DNA of 6,307 nucleotides from Caulobacteraceae bacterium (GCA_030151985.1 JASLDZ010000182.1:1-6307), one strand, 5' to 3'; counted from the stretch's first letter, positions 1-5,559 are shown. Notes: a model not told the origin generated them from the sequence alone. A program made the numbers and translations.

Positions 1-315
1 GAGGGCGCGGCGCGCAACGAGGCCTACGCCGCCACCAAGGGCGCGGTGATCTCGATGATGAAGTCGGTGGCCGTCGAGCACGGCCGCTACGGCGTGCGCG
101 CCAACGCCATCCTGCCCGGCTGGATCGCGACGGACATGACGGCGGGGGCGCAAGCCTCAGACCAGTTCACCGACAAGGTGATCAGCCGCGTGCCCGCGCG
201 CCGGTGGGGCGAGCCGGAGGACTTCGGCGGCGTGGCCGTCTACCTCGCCTCGGACGCCTCGCGTTTCCACTCCGGCGACAGCTTCGTGATCGACGGCGGC
301 TACGCGGTGTTCTGA
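1..315 (+). CDS. Short-chain dehydrogenase/reductase (SDR), 3' part only
   Basis: The reading frame is open from the first base, so the 5' part of the gene lies outside the window; 104 residues are visible. The catalytic YxxxK signature of classical SDR enzymes appears as YAATK (visible residues 9-13). It is followed by the usual helix and the strand-loop 'GVRANAILPGWIATDM', which matches the family's V(R/N)xN.(I/V).PG segment that closes over the nicotinamide. The C-terminus has the typical '(R)xGEPED...YLASDAS...G....IDGGY' block ending in AVF. Such enzymes are NAD(P)-dependent cytoplasmic oxidoreductases, usually about 250 residues and tetrameric. The Rossmann glycine motif and catalytic serine are off the window, so cofactor preference and substrate cannot be judged. 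It resembles FabG-like or sugar-alcohol dehydrogenases in general, with no feature selecting one. It converges on the downstream GNAT gene, with a repeat between them. Confidence 0.93.
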   Translation, partial: EGAARNEAYAATKGAVISMMKSVAVEHGRYGVRANAILPGWIATDMTAGAQASDQFTDKVISRVPARRWGEPEDFGGVAVYLASDASRFHSGDSFVIDGGYAVF

Positions 316-329
316 GGCGTGCTTCTTCT

Positions 330-477
330 CTCCCCCATCGCAGATGGGGGAGTACGGCGGAGCCGGGAGGGGGCCGCGCGGCAGCGCGGAAGACACGGGC
401 GCTTGCGGCGTTCCGCGCCCTGCGGACGCGGCCCCTCCACCGCTTCGCGGTCCCCCTCCCCATCTGCGATGGGGAGG
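330..477 (+). repeat. 148-nt hairpin-rich dispersed repeat, copy 1 (family A)
   Basis: This element fills most of the 178-nt gap between the convergent SDR and GNAT genes. It is closely related to 2369-2516, same orientation and same total length. It opens with a perfect 10-bp hairpin (330-339 with 343-352, loop GCA). It then has CCGCGC/GCGCGG (374-379 with 384-389, loop GGCA), a TCCGC/GCGGA stem (412-416 with 422-426), ACCGC/GCGGT (439-443 with 447-451, loop TTC), and a closing 10-bp hairpin (455-464 with 468-477, loop TGC). In this copy the opening hairpin is also nearly complementary to the closing one, so the whole unit can fold on itself. There is no T-run after any stem, so it is not a canonical Rho-independent terminator, although it could end both convergent transcripts. 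It has no credible coding capacity. Confidence 0.85.
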
Positions 478-493
478 ATCAGAGGCGCGAGCC

Positions 494-1018
494 CTAAAGC
501 GCCTTACGCATCACCCGGAAGTACAGGTCCGGCGTGCGCGGCAGGCCGAAGCGTTCGTCGCCGTAGGGGAAGGCGCCCGTCTCGCCCGTGAAGCCGTAGC
601 CGAGGCGCTCGTACCAGGCGATCAGCTCCGTCCGGGAGGCGATCACGTCCAGCTCCATGACCGACGCGCCGAACCGTTCCGCGGCGATGCGGTCGGCCTC
701 CGCCAGCAGCCGCCGTCCGACGCCGGACGCCTGCCGCGCCGGATCGACCGCCAGCATGCCGAAGTGGCCGACGCCGCCCTTCGCCTCGACATGCACGCAG
801 CCGGCGAGCCCGCCCGCATCCTCCGCCAGGATCACCACGCTGTCGGGTCTGGCGAGCAGCTCGGTGACGGCGAGCGCGTCGGTCCGCTGCCCGTCGAGCA
901 GGTCGGCCTCGGTCGTCCAGCCCCGCCGGCTCTCGTCGCCCCGGTAGGCGGACTGCACCCGCGCCACGATCGCGGGGATGTCGGCGGCGTCGGCGAGACG
1001 GAAGGCGATGGCGTCCAT
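494..1018 (-). CDS. GNAT-family N-acetyltransferase
   Basis: The product is 174 residues, a normal length for a single-domain GNAT protein, which transfers an acetyl group from acetyl-CoA to an amine on a small molecule or protein. The acetyl-CoA-binding motif A is clear: beta4 'GHFGMLAVDP' (about 84-93) followed by the pyrophosphate loop 'RQASGVGRRLL' (95-105, the Q/R-x-x-G-x-G/A signature). Motif B ends in 'WYERLGYGF' (135-143), typical of the family. I start it at the ATG at 1018 because a GGAG lies 5 nt upstream; an in-frame TTG at 1054 would add 12 residues but has no comparable ribosome site and eats into the control region. Substrate is unknown. The gene is divergent from the radical SAM gene and shares its 80-bp upstream region, so it might share regulation with the DNA-repair pair, but nothing in the protein suggests a repair role. 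Confidence 0.9.
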   Translation of the reverse strand: MDAIAFRLADAADIPAIVARVQSAYRGDESRRGWTTEADLLDGQRTDALAVTELLARPDSVVILAEDAGGLAGCVHVEAKGGVGHFGMLAVDPARQASGVGRRLLAEADRIAAERFGASVMELDVIASRTELIAWYERLGYGFTGETGAFPYGDERFGLPRTPDLYFRVMRKAL

Positions 1019-1023
1019 GACCG

Positions 1024-1027
1024 CTCC
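1024..1027 (-). promoter_or_regulatory. Ribosome binding site deciding the GNAT start
   Basis: Read on the minus strand, GGAG stands 5 nt before the ATG at 1018. This favours that ATG over the in-frame TTG at 1054, which is part of a TTGACG stretch that could instead be a -35 element. Confidence 0.55.
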
Positions 1028-1069
1028 ATCGCTCCCGCCGGACGTGATCGTCAACCGCTCCGCTGGACG

Positions 1070-1084
1070 GAACGAAGCACGAAC
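1070..1084. promoter_or_regulatory. Candidate LexA (SOS) box, GAAC-N7-GAAC
   Basis: The sequence GAACGAAGCACGAAC is two GAAC words separated by exactly 7 nt, which is GTTC-N7-GTTC on the other strand. This direct-repeat form is the established LexA operator of Alphaproteobacteria, unlike the CTGT-N8-ACAG palindrome of Enterobacteria. It lies in the 80-bp divergent region, ending 14 nt before the radical SAM start codon and just before its AAGG ribosome site (1088-1091). Bound repressor there would overlap the transcription start region of that gene. With an assumed 70% GC composition I estimate roughly a one-in-a-thousand chance of such a motif, on either strand, in an 80-bp interval. The spacer is less AT-rich than in many known boxes, which lowers confidence. 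Confidence 0.6.
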
Positions 1085-1098
1085 CTTAAGGTGCGTCG

Positions 1099-2352
1099 AT
1101 GGTGCAGCTCACCCTCCGCCGCAAGCTGGAGATCCTGTCGGACGCGGCGAAGTACGACGCGTCCTGCGCCTCCTCGGGCGGAGCGGGTCGCAACTCGCTG
1201 AGCGGCAAAGGCGTGGGCGCGACCACCGGCGGCTCGGGCGTCTGCCACGCCTATACGCCGGATGGGCGGTGCGTCAGCCTGCTCAAGATCCTGATGACCA
1301 ACTTCTGCGTCTACGACTGCGCCTACTGCATCAACCGCGTCAGCTCCAACGTCGCGCGCGCACGGTTCAGCGTGGACGAGATCGTTCGGCTGACGCTCGA
1401 CTTCTACAAGCGCAACTACATCGAGGGTCTGTTCCTCAGCTCCGGCGTCATCCGCGACGCCGACTATACGCAGGAGCAGCTGACGCTGGTGGCCAAGACC
1501 CTGCGCGAGGTGCACGACTTCCGCGGCTACATCCACCTGAAGCTGATCGCCGGCGCCGCGCCGGAGCTGGCGGCGGAGGCGGGGCTCTACGCCGACCGCC
1601 TCTCGGTCAACATCGAGCTGCCGCAGGAAGCCAGCCTGCAGCGGCTGGCACCTGAGAAAAGCCCGCTGAACATCCGCCAGAGCATGGGCCAGGTGCGGCT
1701 CGGCATTGACGCGGGCAAGGATCGCACGCTGCGCAAGACCCGCGCGCCCCGCTACGCCCCCGCCGGCCAATCGACGCAGATGATCGTCGGCGCGGACACC
1801 GCCACCGACGCCGACGTGCTCTTGCGGTCCGAGGCGCTCTACGGAGGCTACCACCTGCGCCGCGTCTACTACTCCGCCTTCAGCCCGATCCCGGACAGCT
1901 CCAGCGTGCTCCCCTCGCAGCGGCCGCACCTGATGCGCGAGCACCGGCTCTACGAGGCCGACTGGCTGATGCGCTACTACGGCTTCAGCAGAGAGGAGAT
2001 CATCTCGGCGGCGCCGGACGGCATGCTCGACCCGGCCATCGACCCCAAGCTCGCCTGGGCGCTGCAGAACCGCGACCGCTTTCCGCTCGACGTGAACACC
2101 GCCGACCGCGAAATGCTGCTGCGCGTGCCGGGGCTTGGCGTGAAGAGCGTGAACAAGATCGTGGCCGTGCGCCGGCTGAAGCGGCTCGACATGGGCGACC
2201 TCAGCCGTGTGGGCGGCGCGATGCGGCGCATGAAGCCGTTCGTGATCGCGGCGGACTGGCGACCGACGCTGCTGGCCGACACCGCCGACCTGCCCGAGCG
2301 GATGCGGGAGCTGTCCAAGCACGCGCAGCCGAAACAGCTGGAGCTGTTTTGA
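1099..2352 (+). CDS. Putative DNA modification/repair radical SAM protein (UdgX-linked family)
   Basis: The product is 417 residues. The radical SAM cluster motif CxxxCxxC is C70-VYD-C74-AY-C77. Three cysteines for a [4Fe-4S] cluster that cleaves S-adenosylmethionine are therefore present. Flanking blocks, 'YDASCASSG' (19-27), 'GVCHAYTPDGRCVSLLKILMTN' region (47-68), 'RNYIEGLFLSSGVI' (105-118) and 'GYIHLKLI' (143-150), match what I remember of the family labelled 'putative DNA modification/repair radical SAM protein' (TIGR03916), which co-occurs with a UDG-family partner. A helix-hairpin-helix-like DNA-binding segment, 'LRVPGLGVKSVNKIVAVRR', lies at 341-359. The protein ends in QLELF, like a beta-clamp-binding motif. 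The start is supported by AAGG at 1088-1091, 7 nt upstream. The reaction and substrate are unknown to me; base modification or lesion reversal in DNA is inference. The partner gene follows after a 204-nt gap on the same strand. Confidence 0.92.
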   Translation: MVQLTLRRKLEILSDAAKYDASCASSGGAGRNSLSGKGVGATTGGSGVCHAYTPDGRCVSLLKILMTNFCVYDCAYCINRVSSNVARARFSVDEIVRLTLDFYKRNYIEGLFLSSGVIRDADYTQEQLTLVAKTLREVHDFRGYIHLKLIAGAAPELAAEAGLYADRLSVNIELPQEASLQRLAPEKSPLNIRQSMGQVRLGIDAGKDRTLRKTRAPRYAPAGQSTQMIVGADTATDADVLLRSEALYGGYHLRRVYYSAFSPIPDSSSVLPSQRPHLMREHRLYEADWLMRYYGFSREEIISAAPDGMLDPAIDPKLAWALQNRDRFPLDVNTADREMLLRVPGLGVKSVNKIVAVRRLKRLDMGDLSRVGGAMRRMKPFVIAADWRPTLLADTADLPERMRELSKHAQPKQLELF

Positions 2353-2368
2353 GCGCGAAGGTCATGAT

Positions 2369-2516
2369 CTCCCCCATGCGTCGCATGGGGGAGTACGGCG
2401 AAGCCGGGAGGGGGCCGCGCGCCAGCGCGGAAGACGCGGGCGCTCGCGGTGTTCCGCGCCCTGCGGGCGCGGCCCCTCCGGCCCTCCGGGCCCCCTCCCC
2501 ATCTGCGATGGGGAGG
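2369..2516 (+). repeat. 148-nt hairpin-rich dispersed repeat, copy 2 (family A)
   Basis: This second copy of the element at 330-477 sits between the radical SAM gene and its UdgX partner, leaving 16 nt to its left and 40 nt to its right. Its hairpins are 2369-2380 with 2382-2393; CCGCGC/GCGCGG at 2415-2420 with 2425-2430 (loop GCCA); GGCCC/GGGCC at 2480-2484 with 2488-2492 (loop TCC); and the closing 10-bp stem 2494-2503 with 2507-2516 (loop TGC), identical to copy 1. Outside the hairpin at 2480-2492 and the opening loop, I count about six substitutions and a 2-nt length change relative to copy 1. Several changes are paired so that stems are kept. It adds an open frame upstream of the true UdgX start (from 2449), which should not be annotated as protein. 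Confidence 0.85.
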
Positions 2517-2556
2517 ATTTGATGCGTCGCCTCAGCAGCATAGGCGTTTCAAGCCC

Positions 2557-4008
2557 ATGCACACCGTAACCCTCTCGCACCCCGTCGACTTCGACGGCTG
2601 GCGCGCCGCCGCCCGCGCGCTGCGGCTGGCCGACGTGCCGCCCGGCGACGTGGGCTGGTCCGTGGGCGAGGGCGAGGCGGCGTTGTTCGGCTCGGCGCCC
2701 CCGCCCCCCGCCGCGCCCGGCGCGCAGTTCACCGCGCCCCGCGCCTTCGTGGAGCTGGCCAAGGTGGTGATCTGCCACGCGGGCGAGGACCGGTTCGACC
2801 TCCTCTACCGCCTGCTGTGGCGGCTGAAGGACGAGCCGCAGCTCATGGGCCTCCTCACCGACCCGGACATGGCCGACGCGCTCCTGCGCCAGAAGACGGT
2901 GCGCCAGGCCGAGCACAAGATGCACGCCTTCGTCCGCTTCCGCCGGGTGGACGACAAGGCGGACGAGGCCGACCTGGAGGAATACGCCGCCTGGTATGAG
3001 CCGCCGCACTACGTGATCGCGCTCGGCGTGGACTTCTTCGTGCGGCGGCTGGCGAACGTGAAGTTCTCCATCATCAGCCCCTACGTCACCGTCGCCTGGG
3101 ACCGCGCTCAGCTCCTCTACGGCCCCGGCGGCGACAAGAGCCAGATCCCGCCCGAGGACGCCAAGGAGGACGACTGGAAGACCTATTTCACCAGCATCTT
3201 CAACCCGGCGCGGCTGAACCCGAAGGTGATGCGCCAGCACATGGCGCCCGGCTACTGGAAGAACCTTCCGGAGGCTTCGGCCATTCCCTCCCTGATCGCC
3301 CAAGCCCAGGGAAGGACCGCCGCCATGGTCGAGGCCGCCCCCACCGCCCCCAGCGAGCGCGCCATGCGCGCCGCCACGCGGGTGCAGCGCAACGAGCCGG
3401 TGGACGGCGGCTTCAGCGCGGACACGCTCGGCGACGTGAACGCCGGCATCCAGGTCTGCCGCCGCTGCGATTTATGGCGGAACGCGACGCAGGGGGTGCC
3501 GGGCGAGGGGCCGAAGTCCGCGCCCCTGATGTTCGTGGGCGAGCAACCGGGGGACATGGAGGACCTGGCGGGCAAACCCTTCGTCGGCCCCGCCGGCCAG
3601 CTGTTCAACCGCGCGCTGGAGGCGGCGGGCGTGCCGCGGGCGGAGACCTTCGTCACCAACAGCGTCAAGCACTTCAAGCACGAGCTCAGAGGCAAGCGCC
3701 GCCTGCACGCCAAGCCGAACACCACCGAGATCACCGCTTGCAACTGGTGGCTCGGCCAGGAACGCAAGATCGTCAGGCCGAAGGTGGTGGTCGCGCTCGG
3801 CGCCACCGCCTCGCTGGCCGTGTTCAGGAAGGCGCTTCCCGTGACGAAGGCGCGGGGTGTGGTCGGGGCGCTGGAGGATGGGGCGACCGGCTTCCTCACC
3901 GTCCACCCCAGCTTCCTGCTGCGCCTGCCCGACGAGGACTCCAAGGCGCGCGAGTTCGACCTCTTCGTCCGCGACCTGAAGGCGGCCTACGCTCTGGTGG
4001 GGCGCTAG
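2557..4008 (+). CDS. udgX: DUF4130-UdgX fusion: uracil-DNA glycosylase superfamily / uracil-DNA binding protein
   Basis: The product is 483 residues, close to the usual size of this fusion. Residues 1-about 250 form the DUF4130-type domain, of unknown function, that accompanies radical SAM partners; the opening 'VDFDGWRAAARALRLADVPP' is characteristic. A linker (about 251-285) leads to a UdgX-type UDG domain. This domain has CRRC (301-304), motif A GEQPGDMED (328-336), 'KPFVGPAGQLFNRALEAAGV' (340-359), 'TNSVKHFKHE' (367-376), the loop KRRLH (380-384), C395, 'VVVALGATAS' (410-419) and motif B HPSFLLRLP (450-458). KRRLH corresponds to KRRIH of mycobacterial UdgX, whose histidine becomes covalently bound to the DNA after uracil release. 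H384 is the equivalent here. The ATG at 2557 is chosen because upstream codons come from the repeat; it lacks a clear Shine-Dalgarno. The gene symbol describes the C-terminal domain only. Confidence 0.93.
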   Translation: MHTVTLSHPVDFDGWRAAARALRLADVPPGDVGWSVGEGEAALFGSAPPPPAAPGAQFTAPRAFVELAKVVICHAGEDRFDLLYRLLWRLKDEPQLMGLLTDPDMADALLRQKTVRQAEHKMHAFVRFRRVDDKADEADLEEYAAWYEPPHYVIALGVDFFVRRLANVKFSIISPYVTVAWDRAQLLYGPGGDKSQIPPEDAKEDDWKTYFTSIFNPARLNPKVMRQHMAPGYWKNLPEASAIPSLIAQAQGRTAAMVEAAPTAPSERAMRAATRVQRNEPVDGGFSADTLGDVNAGIQVCRRCDLWRNATQGVPGEGPKSAPLMFVGEQPGDMEDLAGKPFVGPAGQLFNRALEAAGVPRAETFVTNSVKHFKHELRGKRRLHAKPNTTEITACNWWLGQERKIVRPKVVVALGATASLAVFRKALPVTKARGVVGALEDGATGFLTVHPSFLLRLPDEDSKAREFDLFVRDLKAAYALVGR

Positions 4009-4030
4009 GAGACCTGCCCCCCCTTTCACC

Positions 4031-4151
4031 CGCTCATCCCGGCGAAGGCCGGGACCCAGATCCGGGAGCGAGGAAGCCAGGACTCGCCATCTTCAGCGCC
4101 GAGCCCTGGACCACGGTGAAATCTGGGTCCCGGCCTTCGCCGGGATGAGCG
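4031..4151. repeat. 121-nt inverted-repeat element (family B) in the convergent gap
   Basis: The first 31 nt (4031-4061) and last 31 nt (4121-4151) are exact reverse complements. Each arm itself holds a 6-bp hairpin, CCCGGC-GAAG-GCCGGG at 4038-4053 and CCCGGC-CTTC-GCCGGG at 4129-4144. The 59-nt interior adds a 10-bp stem with one mismatch (4077-4086 with 4100-4109), so nearly the whole element can fold as one long hairpin. It occupies the gap between the converging UdgX and gltA genes. The arm motif GGGTCCCGGCCTTCGCCGGG is, from memory, very common between genes of Caulobacterales and Sphingomonadales. It encodes no transposase, so it is either a non-autonomous MITE-like unit or a REP-type element. 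As a strong symmetrical hairpin it could stop transcription from both sides, but it lacks T-runs. Confidence 0.85.
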
Positions 4152-4186
4152 GATGTAAGATCAGGGCGGGAGGTGGCGGAGCTGGC

Positions 4187-5488
4187 TCAGCCCCGCTGGT
4201 CGAACGCCACGAACTCCCGATGCGTCGGGCCGGTGTAGACCTGGCGCGGGCGGCCGATCTTCTGCGAAGGGTCGGAGATCATCTCCGCCCACTGCGCGAT
4301 CCAACCCACCGTGCGCGACATGGCGAAGATCACGGTGAACATGTCGAGCGGGAAGCCCAGCGCGTTCATGGTGATTCCGGAGTAGAAGTCCACGTTCGGA
4401 TACAGCTTGCGCGAGACGAAGTACTCGTCGTCCAGCGCGATCCGCTCCAGCTCCATCGCGACCTTCAGGATCGGGTCGTCGCGCATGTCCAGCGCGTCGA
4501 GCACCTCGTGCGCGGTCTTGGCCATCACCTTGGCGCGGGGGTCGTAGTTCTTGTAGACGCGGTGGCCGAAGCCCATCAGCTTCTGCTCGCGGTTCTTCAC
4601 CCCCTTCACGAACTCGGGGATGCGATCGACCGTGCCGATCTCGCGCAGCATGGCCAGCGCCGCCTCGTTGGCGCCCCCGTGCAGCGGGCCCCACAGGCAG
4701 GCGATGCCCGCCGCGATGCAGGCGAACGGATTGGCCTCCGACGAGCCCGCCAGCCGCACGGTGGAGGTGGAGGCGTTCTGCTCGTGGTCGGCTTGCAGGA
4801 TCATCAGCTGGTTCATCGCCTTCACAGCGACGGGGTTGATGTCGTAGGGCTCGGCCGGCACCGAGAAGCACATGTTCAGGAAGTTCTCGGCGTAGCCCAG
4901 GTCGTTCTTCGGATAAACGAAGGGCTGGCCGATGGCGTACTTGTAGGCCTGCGCCGCGATGGTCGGCATCTTGGCGATCAGCCGGAAGGTCGAGATCTCG
5001 CGCGCCTTCGGGTCGTGGATGTTGGTGCTGTCGTGGTAGAAGGCCGAGAGCGCGCCCACCGCCGCCGTCATGATCGCCATGGCCGGGGCGTCGCGCCGGA
5101 AGCCCTGGAAGAAGCGATTGAACTGGTCGTGCACCATCGTATGGCGCGTGACCGTGTGCTCAAACGTCGAGAACTGGTCGGCCGTCGGCAGCTCGCTGTT
5201 GAGCAGGAGGTAGCAGACCTCCAGGAAGCTGCAGTTCTCCGCCAGCTGGTCGATCGGGTAGCCGCGGTAGAGCAGGATGCCCGCGTCGCCGTCGATGAAG
5301 GTGATCTGGCTCTCGCACGACGCGGTCGAGGTGAAGCCGGGATCGTAGGTGAACATCCCCGTCTCGCCGTAGAGCTTGCGGATGTCGATCACGTCCGGCC
5401 CGACCGAGCCCTTGAGCACCGGCAGGTCCAGCGACTTGCCCCCGGCCTGCACCGTGGCCTGCCCGTTGGGCTGGACCTTGTTCTCCAT
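4187..5488 (-). CDS. gltA: Citrate synthase
   Basis: The product is 433 residues, the normal size of bacterial type II (hexameric) citrate synthase, which condenses acetyl-CoA and oxaloacetate to citrate as the entry step of the TCA cycle in the cytoplasm. The catalytic triad is in place: H270 in 'GPLHGGANEA', H309 in 'MGFGHRVYKNYDPRA', and D367 in 'NVDFYSG', corresponding to E. coli H264, H305 and D362. 'ILLYRGYPIDQLA' (71-83) and 'QADHEQNASTSTVR' (232-245) are also family hallmarks. The ATG at 5488 is preceded by GAGG (5496-5499 on the minus strand) at 7 nt. The gene follows gltX on the same strand after 74 nt, an arrangement I recall in other Alphaproteobacteria; it may be transcribed both from gltX and from its own promoter in the gap. 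It is complete, with nothing unusual in composition. The 449-codon open frame on the opposite strand is a GC-rich shadow. Confidence 0.98.
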   Translation of the reverse strand: MENKVQPNGQATVQAGGKSLDLPVLKGSVGPDVIDIRKLYGETGMFTYDPGFTSTASCESQITFIDGDAGILLYRGYPIDQLAENCSFLEVCYLLLNSELPTADQFSTFEHTVTRHTMVHDQFNRFFQGFRRDAPAMAIMTAAVGALSAFYHDSTNIHDPKAREISTFRLIAKMPTIAAQAYKYAIGQPFVYPKNDLGYAENFLNMCFSVPAEPYDINPVAVKAMNQLMILQADHEQNASTSTVRLAGSSEANPFACIAAGIACLWGPLHGGANEAALAMLREIGTVDRIPEFVKGVKNREQKLMGFGHRVYKNYDPRAKVMAKTAHEVLDALDMRDDPILKVAMELERIALDDEYFVSRKLYPNVDFYSGITMNALGFPLDMFTVIFAMSRTVGWIAQWAEMISDPSQKIGRPRQVYTGPTHREFVAFDQRG

Positions 5489-5516
5489 AGGTAGACCTCA
5501 GGGCTCGGGAGGGCGT

Positions 5517-5531
5517 CTGAACGGCGTTCAG
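5517..5531. promoter_or_regulatory. Palindrome in the gltA leader
   Basis: CTGAAC-GGC-GTTCAG is a perfect 6-bp inverted repeat with a 3-nt centre, 28 nt upstream of the gltA start codon. It could be an operator half-site pair or a small leader hairpin. Its GAAC/GTTC words face each other 3 nt apart, so it does not fit the alphaproteobacterial LexA spacing. No regulator can be named from sequence alone. Confidence 0.3.
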
Positions 5532-5551
5532 GCGGGGGGATTGTGCGCTGC

Positions 5552-5559
5552 GTTATAGC
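5552..5559 (-). promoter_or_regulatory. Possible gltA promoter -10 element
   Basis: On the minus strand this reads GCTATAAC, an exact match to GCTANAWC, the -10 part of the consensus described for Caulobacter housekeeping promoters. It lies 63 nt before the gltA start and just after the gltX stop. No good TTGACG-like -35 is present 10-14 nt upstream, so the promoter call is tentative. Confidence 0.35.

Noticed and set aside
330..352. Rho-independent terminator after the SDR gene
   Set aside because: The stem is strong but is followed by TACGGCGG, not a T-run, and the hairpin is part of a dispersed repeat found elsewhere between co-directional genes.
330..477. CRISPR array or tandem repeat
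   Set aside because: The family A copies are single, about 2 kb apart, and hairpin-rich throughout, without a regular repeat-spacer pattern.
344..1201. 285-codon plus-strand frame across the repeat, GNAT gene and radical SAM start
   Set aside because: It begins in repeat sequence, runs antisense to a clear GNAT protein and enters the radical SAM gene in a different frame.
1051..2322. 423-codon open frame on the minus strand opposite the radical SAM gene
   Set aside because: It is antisense to a well-supported gene; its composition is low in complexity, there is no domain, and its end would overlap the GNAT start region.
3946..3972. Second clamp-binding motif (EFDLF) in the UdgX protein
   Set aside because: It lacks the key glutamine and lies in what should be the conserved C-terminal helix of the UDG fold (about residues 466-470), so it is better explained as core structure.
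4145..5494. 449-codon open frame on the plus strand opposite gltA
   Set aside because: It is exactly antisense to a full citrate synthase with all catalytic residues. Its product is rich in Arg, Val, His and Asp with no recognisable domain, as expected for a shadow in GC-rich DNA.
5517..5531. Second LexA box at the gltA leader
   Set aside because: GAAC and GTTC are present but as an inverted pair 3 nt apart, not as a GTTC-N7-GTTC direct repeat.
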